Assembly (NCBI GenBank): GCA_963575745.1
Contig: CAUYUJ010000759.1
Span: 45,744-109,743 of the forward strand
DNA from: Prorocentrum cordatum
Lineage: Eukaryota; Sar; Dinophyceae; Prorocentrales; Prorocentraceae
DNA: 64,000 nt
Direction: 5' to 3'
Of the stretch, positions 34,987 through 47,759 are shown one piece after another (the stretch's first letter is position 1; each line of letters starts with the position of its first letter). A model generated the notes under the pieces. The model worked only from the letters and a program-made list of their open reading frames with translations, was not told where the DNA came from and made no database searches. The position numbers and the translations under genes were made by a program.

Positions 34987-35172
34987 TTGGTAGCGTCCAC
35001 TTGTAAGCGTCCAAAACCCGGATAGCGAAGCCAGGCGCGGAGCGCGAAGCGTTCCAAAACGCCGCACGGGGACCTCTGTCGTTCCGCTTGAAACGATGCG
35101 CGGGACGCTGGAAACTGGGCGCCGGCGGTAAACCGTCAACCTGGTTACCGCCGGGGACCTCGTAGAGCTCCT
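34987..35172 (+). mobile_element. C-family 5' fragment followed by a G-family 5' end
   Basis: 34987-35114 starts CTTGTAAGCGTCCAAAACCC and is cut at GACGCTGGAAA by CTGGGCGCC (35115) with CCTCGTAGAGCTC, i.e. a G start. Its matching G 3' end may be the one at 46571-46695, which would make the whole CA/LINE block part of its interior or of later insertions. Confidence 0.6.
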
Positions 35173-35470
35173 AGCCCCGTGTCATAAGTCCACGCGTATC
35201 TCTGGAGTGCGCACGGTGAAAATTTCCAATAATAAAAAGGACACACACATGCATGAGTTTTAGCGCGTCTTTCAGCGCACGAGAGCGATGCTGCCGCGAC
35301 AGCGAACATGTATGTAGACATGTACAGATGGACAAGTATGCGAAAAAACGATCGACGTCAGCAGGCGCGGCAACGCACCGGGCACGAGCGCGCGCACGCA
35401 CATGCGCGCGCACGCGAATACATACACAATCTCACGCGCGCACACACCCACAACCACGCGCGCTCACTCG
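35173..35470. other. Non-repetitive stretch, no gene seen
   Basis: Mixed sequence leading into the CA-rich block. Open frames crossing it are extensions of CA-tract frames. No motif recognised. Confidence 0.4.
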
Positions 35471-35503
35471 CGCGCGGGCACCCCCTCACGCACACACACA
35501 CAC

Positions 35504-35540
<37 letters not shown>

Positions 35541-35565
35541 AGCACACACACACACACACGCACCA

Positions 35566-35596
<31 letters not shown>

Positions 35597-35744
35597 GCGC
35601 GCGCATACAGACACGAACACAAACACAGACACAGACACACCCGCACGCACACGCACACACACACAAACACGACGACGCGGCCACACACACGCACACATAC
35701 ACACACCTGCCTGCCAGACAAACACACACAAACGCAAACATCTA

Positions 35745-36005
35745 CAGATACAGACGGACCGACGCCTTCGCACTCACAAACCGATCCCCCGCTGCTCAGC
35801 GCTCTCGTTCCCCCGCGAAATCCTCGCGCCCCCGCGCACCCCGCCCCCCCCCCCCTTCCCGCCGGCGCTCCGGAGGGGGGAGGCACCGCCCCATGTCGGG
35901 GCCGGCCCTCCCTCCACTCCAACCACTCCGCCCTCGCGGAGCGCTGAGGGGGGGGGGGTGGAGAGGGGGGGGGGGGGCGCGGGCGGCGCCTGCACCGCGC
36001 GCGCA
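35745..36005. repeat. GC-rich unit 1 in CA block
   Basis: Contains CCGGCGCTCCGGAGGGGGGA, then CCCCATGTCGGGGCCGGCCC and CTCCGCCCTCGCGGAGCG. Shared with units at 36250, 37455 and 41757. Confidence 0.85.
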
Positions 36006-36196
36006 CACGCACACAAACGCAGACACACACACACACACACACACAGTCACACACACACACACACACGCACGCACACACACACACACACACACACAAACAA
36101 ACGCAGGCACAGCCACACACACACACACGCACACGCGCGCCCACACACACCACCTGCCAGACACGCACACGCACACGCACACACGCACACACACAC

Positions 36197-36245
<49 letters not shown>

Positions 36246-36249
36246 ATCC

Positions 36250-36515
36250 ACAGACACGGACACACTGACGACGTCGCACTTACACACCCATCCCCACACT
36301 GGTCAGCGCCCTCCGCCCCCGCAACCCCCCTGCCGCCCCTGCGCGCCCCGCCCCCCCTGCTCTTCCCGCCGGCGCTCCGGAGGGGGGAGGCGCCGCCCCA
36401 TGTCGGGGCCGGCCCTCCAACCACTCCACCCACTCCGCCCTCGCGGAGCGCCGGGGGAAAGGGCGGAGGGGGAGGAGAGGAGGCGGGCGCAGGCGGCGCC
36501 AGCACCGCGCGCGCG
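36250..36515. repeat. GC-rich unit 2 in CA block
   Basis: Same order of motifs as unit 1, preceded by CGGACACACTGACGACGTCG and GGTCAGCGCCCTCCGCCCCC. It is uninterrupted and so serves as the reference for the LINE insertion site. Confidence 0.85.
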
Positions 36516-37390
36516 CGCACACACACACACACGCACACCCACGCACACACAAGCACACACACACACACACACGCACACACACACACATACACACACACAC
36601 GCGCACACGCACCCGATCACGCACAAACACACACGCACACGCAAGCAAGCACATGCGCATACACGCGCACGTAAACACGCACACACACACACACATATGC
36701 ACACACACGCAAACATAAACACACCCGCACACACACAGACGCGCACAAACACACACACACCCACATACACACACGCACAAACACACGCACACACACATAT
36801 ACGCACACACACGCACACAGACGCACACATACACACGCACACCCACGCACGCACACACACACACGCACACACGCACACACACACGCACACGCACCCGAAC
36901 ACGCACACACACACACACACACACGCAAGCACATGCGCATACACGCACGCGTAAACAAGCACAGACACACATGCACAGACATGCAAACATAAACACACAC
37001 GCACACACACAGACGCGCACAAGCACACACACACACACACGCGCAGACACACGCTCTCACACACACACATACACACACGCACACACACGCACTCACACGC
37101 GCACATGCACACGCAGACACACACACACACAGCGCGCGCACACACAAAACACACATACACACATACACACGCACACACACATGCACATCAACGCACACAA
37201 AGACAAGCACACACACACACATACGCACGCGCACACACACACACGCACGCACACAAACGCACACACACACACATACACGCACGCACACACACACATACAC
37301 ACGGACAAAGACAGACACAGACACACACACACACGCACACACACACGAGCACACAAACACCAGACGCACAACACACACACAGACACACAC

Positions 37391-37410
37391 AGACACACAC
37401 ACACAACAAG

Positions 37411-37451
<41 letters not shown>

Positions 37452-37454
37452 CCA
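37391..37454. repeat. AAC trinucleotide microsatellite
   Basis: (AAC)n run between the CA block and GC-rich unit 3. Confidence 0.9.
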
Positions 37455-37590
37455 CGGACACGGACACACTGATGACGTCGCACCTACGAACCGATCCCCA
37501 CGCTGGTCAGCGCTCTCCGCCCCCGCGCCCCTCTGCCGACTCTGCGCGCCCCGCCCCACCGCCCTCCCTGCCGGCGCTCCGGAGGGGGGA
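37455..37590. repeat. GC-rich unit 3, left part, interrupted by the LINE
   Basis: Follows unit 2 from CGGACACACTGATGACGTCG to GCGCTCCGGAGGGGGGAGG, then stops where the LINE 3' tail begins. Its right part is at 41757-41880. Confidence 0.85.
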
Positions 37591-37606
37591 GGCTGGCTGG
37601 CTGGCT
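37591..37606 (-). repeat. LINE 3' tail, (AGCC)4
   Basis: GGCTGGCTGGCTGGCT on the + strand. A short tandem repeat instead of poly(A) at the LINE 3' end, abutting the target. Confidence 0.75.
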
Positions 37607-37617
37607 ACGACTCTCAC

Positions 37618-37631
37618 GGGCCTGACGGCCC
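37618..37631 (-). promoter_or_regulatory. Putative LINE 3' stem-loop for RT recognition
   Basis: GGGCCGTCAGGCCC on the element strand, a 5-bp GGGCC/GGCCC stem with a 4-base loop, 11 bases before the AGCC tail. In stringent-type LINEs such a hairpin plus a short repeat is the RT template signal; function here is inferred. Confidence 0.5.
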
Positions 37632-37817
37632 AGTCGCAGTGTCCGTCTCGGCAGAGACTCTTATTTGCATGATCATGCGAGTCAAAACCGTGCCAAGCAC
37701 ACGGACAGATGACAAGAGCGAAGCTCATGAGATATCATCCGCGTCAAACACGCGGGCAGTACACGAGAAACCAAACTCTTATTCATCCGTGTGAGCACAA
37801 TCTTTCACAATCCACGA

Positions 37818-40800
37818 TCAAGTAAAGTAAGACTCAAACTCACCAAGCAAACGAACGATGTTGTGTACCGTACACTCTGCTGCGGATAATTCAGCCTGTG
37901 TGACTGTGCTCTCCGACGGAATCAACCATGCTTTTTCCCAGACGAGTTGCCAGGACACGGTCGAAAACTTTCCTTCGATCCTGTCGGACCTGGATATGAA
38001 CGCCGCCTCGAGCCATGCACCACATCCTACTCCATCCTCAGATTTACCGCCATCGAAGGACCCCCTCAATGCGATAGGTGTTATATGTCCATGTGTGTGT
38101 GTCATGCAAAAAGAGCGCTTCCATTCGTGTGATCTGCCCTCGCGGGCATCATGTGTGAGTCGATCCGCATGCTCATTTACTTCCCGAAACTCATGCTTAA
38201 AAGGATCCCTGCCATTCGAAGGTGCCCGAACTCCATAGATCTCCGTCAGACCGCTCATGATGTCAATGATATAGCCTATTCTTTTTCGATACGTGTAGTC
38301 AGTTATCGCCCACCTCCCTAGGAGCCAAGATATGACAAGAAGAGAATCCCCACAGATCTCCACTCCAAAACCATGTGTTTTGAAATCCCATTCTGTTGCT
38401 TTCATGTTTGTTATTGCTAAACGTCTGGCGATGATTTCATTCTGGACCTCCTCCTCCTTCCTCCTTCGTTTACGTGTTGCCTCATTTCCACCCTCCTCTT
38501 CCATATCATACGCAGTACGTCTCCCTCCTGATCCTTTAACATTTGATTGGAACAAGCTGAACTTCTCCTCACCCACCGTAGATATTGCAAACTCTCTCCA
38601 GCTATCAGGCTGGAAATCTCTCCACCACTGATCACCCCAATATTTTTCGAAAGGATAGTGCCATGTATGTAGACCCGTCGCGTCAATCCCTCTTTTCCTT
38701 TTGCGGTAGCTTCCCTCCTCTGACCGTTTTCTTTTTGAGTTATATCTGTGCATGATATCCCCAAAATTCTGCCGCCATTCATCATATCGGATTCCGTATG
38801 CAAGCATTGCCAACCTTGAGTCCCTCCATGCTCTGTCACTCTGCGGCATGTCATGAGGTAGATATTTTGCAAACGACACCACATCCAGTGCAAGCAACCA
38901 CTGACGATACAAGAATTTTTGCACCAGCGACTGATACCCATGATCATGAAAAGCTTTCCTACATCGGCTGTACTTCCGATGTGTATACTCGTCCCACGGC
39001 TCATCAGGAAGATGTCTCGTTCTCAATATTCTGAGCAAGCACTCTCCCTCAAACACATGAAGTCTCTCAATCGAACTTTCATCTGCTGCTACTCCATCTA
39101 ATCCATACAATACTGTCGACTGAACAAGCTGTTGATATCTAGAATACTTTTCCCCCAATGGTATACATCTGCTGGTATAGAACTTGATGTCAACATAGAA
39201 GGCCTGTCTTCCTTTGTCCAATCTGTACGCTACATCCGCATGATATCGAGGAAATATAGCCGGAATACAGACTCCTAGGAGATGAACCTCAGCCCTTCTG
39301 CGAAATCTCAATTCACGTTCTGGGTCCTGAAATCCTTTGATCACCAGGTCCATGGTCGGAACGATGTGTTCATTCTCATCATACTCTAGAGGTTCACCGA
39401 AAACTAAATACTCCAGAGACGCCTCTTTCCATCGCATACTGTATTTCTCAAGTGAGTGTGTCATTGCCAGCATCATCTGAGCCAAATCCGACGCCGAGTT
39501 CGCCAGGACAACGATGTTATCAGCCCATAAGGCATGATTCAAGTAAATCGACACCGTTTCGACGCTCCCGTTTTCGTCCCTCGCACTCGCTCGAAACTCG
39601 ACCCTATACCCCAACTTCTGTTCATCCCATTTCTCGAACAGTTCCCCCCACATCGCCACGGCAATACAATTAAAGGCAAACGGTCCTTCAGGTCCACCCG
39701 TACGTATACAGCGATCCCAGGACACCTTTGAGAACCGCTCGAAGTCGAGATTCTCACACGAGATCTCCACATCACTATAGACCAGGGACTCAATCATCGC
39801 ATGTTGGATAACATATGGTATACTACAATATGCCATGGCAGAACTGAAGTTAGCAACCGTACAATGATCAAAAGCTTGATAAACATCTGCGAGAGCAACA
39901 TGTAATTGATCATCTGCGTGCTGATATTTGCTAGCATGTTGACCTAAGTGTTTCAATGCAGTCGTAATCTCATATGGCCTCCGTCCTTTCACAAATCCAT
40001 ACACACCAAATCTCCGAAACATCCCCACCTCCTCCATATAATCCTCCGCTAACTTGACCACACACATAGAATAAAGTTTAGATAACGCGTTTTGAATACA
40101 CAGTAGTCTCGTTTCCTTTGCATCCGTGGTGTTTTGACTTTTAGGCATCACACTCACTATGATCTCCCTCCAGCAATCAGGGTACGGAATCTGTCTATGA
40201 AATACAGCCTCGAATATCCTTCGCACCTCTCTCAACGTTTTCCACGACAATCGAAGGAGCATCTCTGCAGGCACTCCATCAGTCCCCGTCGCGCGGTTAC
40301 GCTGCATTCTTCCCCTGCAGCAAAGCATATTCGCCAGCGTGATGGTGCATGGTGGAGCCTCCAGCTCCGCAGCCTGTCTGAGAGACTGCAGCACCTCTAG
40401 ATTGGCAACACGAGTCTGGGCACACGACACCTTATTCTTGAGCATCTGCCAGATAACTTTGTTCCATATCTCTCTATCCTCCACTCCTTCCAGGTTATAG
40501 AGACGGTTTCTCTTCCTTTTCCTTGACGGTGGTAATTCATACTCCAAACGAAGACGGCGGTATAGACGGCGATAGCCATTCAAAACTTTTGTGATCTGTT
40601 TTCTTTCTGGCCCAGGTGGGGTTCCCCTACGGAGTTCAATCAACCTCTGGAGTCTATAAGGGCGCACAGGCTGTTTAATACCATTGTCATCTCTTGTCTT
40701 ATATTCCACCTCATCCCGAGTAAAGCTCGATTTGATCTGTCGTGACAAACAGCTGGCCCCCAGAGGATTACCACTTACTGAGGAACACCTGGCATTGTCA

Positions 40801-41756
40801 ACAAACGAGTCCATCGAAGCTCTCGCGATCATCTCATCCGTGAACGTGTTTGGCTCATATCCCACATAGCTTTTATCACGGGGTTTAGCGGAGAAACGGG
40901 GACAATGGACGACAGGGGAACGAACACAAACTTCCAAGAGTTTATGATCACTCAGACGGGATCGCTGAGTCTTCCCTCCTCTATGCAAACGAAAGGATGC
41001 CTTACATTCAATAATTTCCCAACCATGAGGGACCAGAACATAATCTAATACTCGTGGCCGCAGCTCTGGTGCTCTAGCAAGGCGACAGTGTGCTCGCGCG
41101 TAGCTCTCCCACGTCACTGCACGGTCGCCGAAAGTGTTGGCAGCACAGAGCCCGTACGATTGCATAAAGCATTCCAGCGCATGCCTCATCCTCCATCTGT
41201 CGTTCTCCCTCCTCCTCTCCGCCGTGCTGTCGCCTCCTTCCTCCTTTCCATCCACACCACTTCCTGTCATAATATATTCAACTCCTCGATGAACTCCCGT
41301 ACTCCTCCCCACCAATTCCACATTAGCATCCACGCAAACAATGATGCAGGCACCTGGCAGCTTCGTGGCAACCATCTCCCTGAGGACCATATTGAGGTTG
41401 GTCAGGGTTTGCTGCCACATATCAAAAGCATTCGGGATCGAAACATCTGGAAGGTACATGCTGGTGATCACCAGCCTCGAAGTAGCAGTCTTGAAGCCTC
41501 CTACGACGAAACGAGGATACGAGCATACGAATTCTTTGATACAACATTTCCATGCATTGTCGAACACTAGGGCAGCTTTCCCACATGATGAAACTCTCTG
41601 GTCCCATCCTAGACGTGCAATCTCGGCTCTGGGAAGAAAATCACTCTCTTGCAATGCGAACAAGCCTCCGTGACAGCTACGAAGTTGTCCCAAAATCTCA
41701 GCTCCTCTACAGTTTCTCACTCCTGCCTTCTGGATATTCCAAGAAATGATAGTCAC
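37818..41756 (-). CDS. LINE polyprotein: endonuclease, reverse transcriptase, permuted RNase H
   Basis: Uninterrupted frame. The open frame extends upstream to 42266 only through GC-rich and GT-repeat DNA, so I start at GTG/Val (residue 171 of that frame); residue numbers follow the long frame. Endonuclease (EEP fold, target nicking), residues about 171-450: ISWNIQKAG (N177), ALQESD (E207), CVDANVE (D313, N315), SDH (D440, H441), all key residues present. RT, about 650-1000: TGTDGVP (D663), motif [10 protein letters not shown] (D793), motif [11 protein letters not shown] with Glu860 where Gln is usual, motif C LWADN (D916, N917) where ADD is usual. RNase H, about 1295-1482: motifs appear as GDS (D1307), NEHAD (D1368), then SFDGG (D1405) and AELSAAE (E1459), i.e. 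circularly permuted. No stop or frameshift, so the copy is young or selected. Acts on RNA/DNA at the insertion site (target-primed reverse transcription) by family analogy. Confidence 0.9.
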   Translation of the reverse strand: MTIISWNIQKAGVRNCRGAEILGQLRSCHGGLFALQESDFLPRAEIARLGWDQRVSSCGKAALVFDNAWKCCIKEFVCSYPRFVVGGFKTATSRLVITSMYLPDVSIPNAFDMWQQTLTNLNMVLREMVATKLPGACIIVCVDANVELVGRSTGVHRGVEYIMTGSGVDGKEEGGDSTAERRRENDRWRMRHALECFMQSYGLCAANTFGDRAVTWESYARAHCRLARAPELRPRVLDYVLVPHGWEIIECKASFRLHRGGKTQRSRLSDHKLLEVCVRSPVVHCPRFSAKPRDKSYVGYEPNTFTDEMIARASMDSFVDNARCSSVSGNPLGASCLSRQIKSSFTRDEVEYKTRDDNGIKQPVRPYRLQRLIELRRGTPPGPERKQITKVLNGYRRLYRRLRLEYELPPSRKRKRNRLYNLEGVEDREIWNKVIWQMLKNKVSCAQTRVANLEVLQSLRQAAELEAPPCTITLANMLCCRGRMQRNRATGTDGVPAEMLLRLSWKTLREVRRIFEAVFHRQIPYPDCWREIIVSVMPKSQNTTDAKETRLLCIQNALSKLYSMCVVKLAEDYMEEVGMFRRFGVYGFVKGRRPYEITTALKHLGQHASKYQHADDQLHVALADVYQAFDHCTVANFSSAMAYCSIPYVIQHAMIESLVYSDVEISCENLDFERFSKVSWDRCIRTGGPEGPFAFNCIAVAMWGELFEKWDEQKLGYRVEFRASARDENGSVETVSIYLNHALWADNIVVLANSASDLAQMMLAMTHSLEKYSMRWKEASLEYLVFGEPLEYDENEHIVPTMDLVIKGFQDPERELRFRRRAEVHLLGVCIPAIFPRYHADVAYRLDKGRQAFYVDIKFYTSRCIPLGEKYSRYQQLVQSTVLYGLDGVAADESSIERLHVFEGECLLRILRTRHLPDEPWDEYTHRKYSRCRKAFHDHGYQSLVQKFLYRQWLLALDVVSFAKYLPHDMPQSDRAWRDSRLAMLAYGIRYDEWRQNFGDIMHRYNSKRKRSEEGSYRKRKRGIDATGLHTWHYPFEKYWGDQWWRDFQPDSWREFAISTVGEEKFSLFQSNVKGSGGRRTAYDMEEEGGNEATRKRRRKEEEVQNEIIARRLAITNMKATEWDFKTHGFGVEICGDSLLVISWLLGRWAITDYTYRKRIGYIIDIMSGLTEIYGVRAPSNGRDPFKHEFREVNEHADRLTHDAREGRSHEWKRSFCMTHTHGHITPIALRGSFDGGKSEDGVGCGAWLEAAFISRSDRIEGKFSTVSWQLVWEKAWLIPSESTVTQAELSAAECTVHNIVRLLGEFESYFT

Positions 41757-41872
41757 GGCTCCATTTCGGGGCCGGCCCTCCCTCCACTCCAACCACTCCG
41801 CCCTCGCGGAGCGCCAAGGAGAAGGGCGGAAGGGGAGGGGGGGGGGGGGCGCGGGCGGCGCCAGCGCCGCGA

Positions 41873-41880
<8 letters not shown>
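41757..41880. repeat. GC-rich unit 3, right part
   Basis: CCATTTCGGGGCCGGCCCTCC, CCGCCCTCGCGGAGCGCC and a G run, as in units 1 and 2, continuing into CA repeats. Completes the unit broken at 37590. Confidence 0.85.
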
Positions 41881-41936
<56 letters not shown>

Positions 41937-41980
41937 CCACAGACACACACACACACACACACACCGCCCACACACACACA

Positions 41981-42018
<38 letters not shown>

Positions 42019-42090
42019 CACACACACACAACACACACACGCACACGCACACACACACAACACAAACACACACATACACACACACACCCT
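41877..42090. repeat. (CA)n microsatellite
   Basis: Nearly pure CA with CG interruptions. Read through by the LINE frame on the minus strand but not part of the LINE. Confidence 0.95.
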
Positions 42091-42210
42091 TCATTCCCTC
42101 TTCGAAACCCAAAACCCCTGCCCAGCCCTGTCCTATCGGCCCGAATGCCAGGCGGACCCCGCCGACCGATCCAGCTCATTCCCCTGCATGTCCACAGCCA
42201 ACCCCCGGCC
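42091..42210. other. Short unique spacer, no gene seen
   Basis: Non-repetitive CT/C-rich sequence between the CA tract and the CACAGA satellite. Confidence 0.4.
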
Positions 42211-45200
42211 CGATGTCCACTGACACACAGACACACAGACACACAGACACACAGACACACAGACACACAGACACACAGTCACATACACACACAGACACAC
42301 TAACACACTGACACACTGACACACAGAAACACAGACACACAGACACACTCACACACGGACACACAGACACACAGGCAACCGGACACACAGATACACAGAC
42401 ACACAGACACACGGACACAAAGAAGACAGAAAAAAACATACACACAAGCACAGGGACACACAGACACACAGACACGCAGACGCACAGACACAGCGACCCA
42501 CAGACACACAGACACACAGGCACACAGACACACGGACACTCAGACACACAGACACACAGACATACAGACACACAGACACAAGGAAAGACAGAAAGACAGA
42601 AAACCAGGCTCAAAGACACACAGACACAGACACACATACACACAGACACACAGACACAGCGACCCACAGACACAGCGACCCACAGACACAGCGACCCACA
42701 GACACACAGACACACAGGCACACAGACACACAGACACAGACACACATACACACAGACACACAGACGAACGGACACACAGACACACAAACACACAGACACA
42801 CAGACACACACAGACTCATAGACACACAGACACGCAGACAAACAAACACACAGACATACAGACATGCAAATACACAAACACACAGACACACAGACACTCA
42901 GGCACACTGACACACACAGCACCAGGCACACAGACACACAGCCACTCAGACACACAGACGCACAGGCACACAGACACACAGACACACAGGCACACGCAGA
43001 CACGCAGAAACACCAACACACAGACACGCAGACACAAGGGAACACAGACACGCAGGCACAAAGCCACACAGACACACAGACACACAGACAAACAGATACA
43101 CAGACACACTGACACACTGACACACAGACACACAGACGCAACCCAAAAAAAAAAAAAACTGACACACAGACACTCAGACACACAGACACACAGACACACA
43201 GACACACGGACACCCAGACACCCAGACACACAGACACGCAGACACACAGACACACAGACACACAGACACACAGACACACAGCCACACAGCCACACAGACA
43301 CACAGACACACAGAGAGACAGAAACACAGGCACATACACACACAGACACACAGACACACAGACACACAGACACACAGACACACAGACACACAGACAAACA
43401 GACAGACAGACAGACAAACACACAGACAGACAGACCGACGGGGCTGCCAGCGCCACGCGCGCACACACAGACACTGACACACACACACGCGCACACACAC
43501 GCAAATACACGCGCACAGACAGACAGACAAGCACACACACACACACAGACGCACAGAAAGACAAACACACAGACAGATCCACAGACAGACAGACACACAG
43601 ACATACTGACATACAGACACGCAGACACACAGACACAAAGACACGCAGACACAAGGATACACAGACACACAGAAAACCAGTCACAAGGACACACAGACAC
43701 CCAGACACGCAGACACTCAGACACACAGACACACGGACACACAAACACACAGACATACAGACACACAGACACGGACACACGGACACACGGACACAAAAGA
43801 CACACGGACATACAGACACACAGACACACAGAAAAGACTGACAGACACACAGACACACAGACACACGGACACACGGACACGCAGACACACAGGCACACAG
43901 ACACACGGACACACACAGGGACACACAGACACACTGACACACAGACACACTGACACACAGACACACAGACACACCACACAATCACATACATAACAGACAC
44001 ACTAACACGCTGACACACTGACACATAGAAACACAGACACACAGACACACTCACACACGGACACACAGACACACAGACACACAGACACACGCACACACGG
44101 ACACAAAGAAAGACAGAAAAAAATAAAACAGACACACAAGCACAGGGACACACAGACACACAGACACGCAGACACACAGACACAGAGACCCACAGACACA
44201 CAGACACACAGACACACAGACACACGGACACTCAGACACACAGACACACAGACATACAGACACACAGACACAAGGAAAGACAGAAAGACAGAAAACCAGG
44301 CTCACAGACACACAGACACACAGACACACATACACACAGACACACAGACAAACGGACACACGGACACACAAACACACAGACACACAGACACACACACACA
44401 GACGCATAGGCAAACAAACACGCAGACAAACAAACACACAGACACAGACACTCAGGCATACTGACACACACAGCACCAGACACACAGACACACAGACACT
44501 CAGACACACAGACACACACACAGACACACAGACACACAGGCACACAGGCACACGCAGAAACGCCAACACAGAGACGCGCAGACACAAGGGCACACAGACA
44601 CGCAGGCACAAAGCCACACAGAGACACAGACACACAGACAAACAGATACACAGACACACGGACACACTGACACACAGACACACAGACGCAAAAAAACACT
44701 GACACACAGACACCTAGACCCACAGACACGCAGACACACAGACACACAGACACACAGACACACAGACACACAGACACACAGCCACACAGACACACAGACA
44801 CACAGAGAGACAGAAACACAGGCACACAGGCACACAGACACACGGAAACACAGACACACAGACACACAGACACACAGACACACAGACACACAGACAACAC
44901 AGACAGACAGACAAAGACACAGACAGACAGACCGACGGGGCTGCCAGCGCCACGCGCGCACACACAGACACTGACACACACACGCGCACACGCACACGCA
45001 AATACACGCGCACAGACAGACAGACAGGCACACACACACAGACGCACAGAAAGGCAGACACACAGACAGATCCACAGACAGACAGACACACAGACATACT
45101 GACATACAGACACGCAGACACACAGACACAAAGACACGCAGAAACAAGGATACACAGACACACAGAAAACCAGTCACAAGGACGCACAGACACCCAGACA

Positions 45201-46495
45201 CGCAGACACTCAGACACACAGACACACGGACACAAACACACAGACATACATACACAAAGACACGGACACACGGACACACGGACACAAAAGACACACGGAC
45301 ATACAGACACACAGACACACTGATACACAGACACACAGACACACAGACACACAGACACACAGACACACAGACACACGGACACACAGACAAACAGACACAC
45401 AGACATACAGACACACAGACAAACAGACACACAGACACGCGGACACACGGACACACTGACACCAACACACAGACACACAGACACACCAACACCAACACAC
45501 AAACACACAGACACACGGACACGCGGACATCCAGACAGAAAGTCACACAGACACACGGACACACACAGGGACACACGGACACACTGACACACAGACACAC
45601 AGACACACGGACACACGGACACGGAGACACACAGGCACACAAACACACGGACACGGGGACACACAGACACACTGAAACACAGACACGCAGACACACAGAC
45701 ACACAGACACACAGAAACACAGACACACAGACACACAGACAGACAGAGACACAGACATACAGACACATAGACACACAGACACACGGACACACGGACACAC
45801 TGACACCAACACACAGACACACAGACAGACCAACACCAACACACACAGATTGACAGACACCCAGATACACAGACACACGGACACACGGACACGCAGCCAC
45901 AGAGTCAGAGAGACATACGGACACACACAGGGACACACGGACAGACACACACACAGACACACAGACAATCAGAAACACAGATACACAGACACACAGACAC
46001 ACAGACACACGGACACACCGAAACACTGACACACAGAAACACAGACACATAGACACACTGACGCACGGACACACCGACACACACACAGATACACAGACAC
46101 ACAGACACACGGACACAAAGATTGACAGAAAGACAGACACAGAGGCACAGGGACACACAGACACACAGACACACAGACACACAGACACATAGACACAGAG
46201 ACCGACAGACACACAGACACACAGACACACAGACACACAGACACACAGACACACGGACAATCAGACACACAGACACACAGACACACAGACACACAGACAC
46301 AGAGACACACAGAAAGACAGAGAGACAGAAACACAGACACACAGACACACATACACACAGACACACAGACAGACACAGAGACACTCAGACACACAGACAC
46401 ACAGGCACATAAATACGCGGACAAACAAACACACAGACATACAGACACACAAATACACAAACACACAGACACACACGCACATACACTCAAGCACA
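42211..46495. repeat. CACACAGA-type satellite, 4.3 kb
   Basis: Made of CAGACACA/CACACAGA octamers with many small variants. A landmark CTGCCAGCGCCACGCGCG occurs at 43444 and 44941 (1497 bp apart) and neighbouring sequence is shared, so longer units have duplicated. Cys/Val-rich frames of up to 601 codons on the minus strand are artefacts. Confidence 0.95.
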
Positions 46496-46695
46496 CTGCT
46501 GGCGGCCACCACGACCGTCCAGCTTCTAATCTTAAACCCTCTAGCTCTCAGAGAGCTTTCCGGGAATATCTCTCAAATATTCGCAAAAGCATCCAAAAGC
46601 TGCCACGTTGTCCGCCTCGGCCGGGTGGGCCAACTGGCTCCACCCCGCGCCGGAATTCCCCTAGCTCATCGATGCCGAAGAGCTCTAACGAGGTA
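46496..46695 (+). mobile_element. C-family 3' end and G-family 3' end
   Basis: 46500-46568 is a C tip (CCACCACGACCGTCCAGC..GAGCTTTCCGGGAA). 46571-46695 is a G tail with TTCGCAAAAGCATCC, GGCCAACTGGCTCCA and a tip ending CTCTAACGAGGTA. This uninterrupted G tail is the reference for the G3 junction. Confidence 0.7.
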
Positions 46696-47759
46696 CTGGG
46701 CGCCGGCGGTAAACCGTCAACCTTTGTTACCGCCGGGGGACTCGTACAGCTTCCTGACAACATATAATGTTGGAAAAAATTACACCGAAAAAATAGTTTT
46801 TCAGCCAAAGCAATTTCAGACCTCTCGGATGGAACAGCCGAACGCCCCCGATGCTTCTGGATTGTCTTCTGCACGAGCTCTGTAGCTCTCCTACAGCCTG
46901 AGATACGTTCGTAAATCGACAGCACCTCTCAAGATGATTCGAACAATTCGAATAATTTGGGAAACCTAGCTCGAGTATCAGACCGAGTTCAGACCTCTGC
47001 ATGCGACAGGCGCACGCGTCTGATGTCTCTGAATCGATTCCTGTCATTACCAGCCCTACAGCCCCCCTACAGCCCGAGTCAAGTGCAGGAAACCGACAGC
47101 ACCTCTCAGGATCACTCGAACAATAAGAATAGTTTGGCGAACCTAGTACGGGCAGCAGACAGAGTTCCGAGCTCTGGATTCGAAACGCGGACGCGCCTGA
47201 TGTCTCCGAATCAATTTTACTGGTTACCAGCCATGCAGCCCCCCCGACAGCCCGAGTTAAGTGCAGAAAACGACAGCAGCTCTCAAGATGACTGAAACAA
47301 TAAGAATACTTTCGCGATTCTAGATCGGGCAGCAGACCGAGTTCAGAGCTCTGGATTCAACAGACAACGGCCACTGATGATTCTGAATCAGATTCTGTAC
47401 GCATCAGCTCTGTAGCCGCCCTGTAGCTCGAGTTAAGTACAGAAAACCGAAAGCGTTTGTCAAGATGACTCGAATAATACGAATACGTTTGCGGACCTTG
47501 CTCGGCTAGCAGACCGAGTTCAGACCTCTGGGTTCAACAGGCGAACGCGCCTGATCATTCTGAATCGATTAGCTGCGCTAACCAGCTCTGTAGCTGCCCT
47601 AAAGCTCGAGTTATCTTGAGAAACCGTCACCGCGTGACAAGATGACCCGAAACGGGTAATCCCGCCGCAGTGCTTTGATCGAGCTGAGATGAAGATGGCG
47701 AGCGGAAATGAGATCGAATATCACGGGAAAAAATACTAGAGCTCTAACGAATTGTTGCA
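46696..47759 (+). mobile_element. T-family element T21, 3' end missing
   Basis: 5' hairpin follows directly on the terminal A of the preceding G tip. Monomers and the 3' block (to ACGAATTGTTGCA), then the sequence changes to G-type interior. Confidence 0.7.

Larger units (their letters stand above)
35471..37390. repeat. CA/CG-rich alternating microsatellite block
   Basis: Long (CA)n tracts on the + strand with CG, TA and AG interruptions, broken by GC-rich units. Alternating purine-pyrimidine DNA of this kind is classically Z-DNA prone. All CA and GT frames (up to 548 codons) are artefacts. Confidence 0.95.
37591..41756 (-). mobile_element. Non-LTR (LINE-type) retrotransposon, minus orientation
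   Basis: About 4.17 kb inserted into a GC-rich repeat unit, whose two halves lie at 37455-37590 and 41757-41880. Order on its own strand: endonuclease-RT-RNase H frame, 3' UTR of about 227 bp, a stem-loop, and a short (AGCC)4-like tail in place of poly(A). The endonuclease begins at the very 5' edge with no in-frame ATG before it, so the copy is slightly 5' truncated or relies on unusual initiation. No clear long target duplication; GCC is shared at most. Confidence 0.9.

Noticed and set aside
35253-37794. Thr/His-rich and Cys/Val-rich frames in CA/GT tracts
   Set aside because: Frames come from dinucleotide repeats lacking stop codons on both strands.
41757-42266. N-terminal 170 residues of the long LINE frame
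   Set aside because: Encoded by (GT)n and a GC-rich repeat unit also found without the LINE; not part of the element.
42176-46384. Cys/Val/Ser-rich frames up to 601 codons
   Set aside because: Artefacts of the CACACAGA satellite, overlapping each other in several frames.
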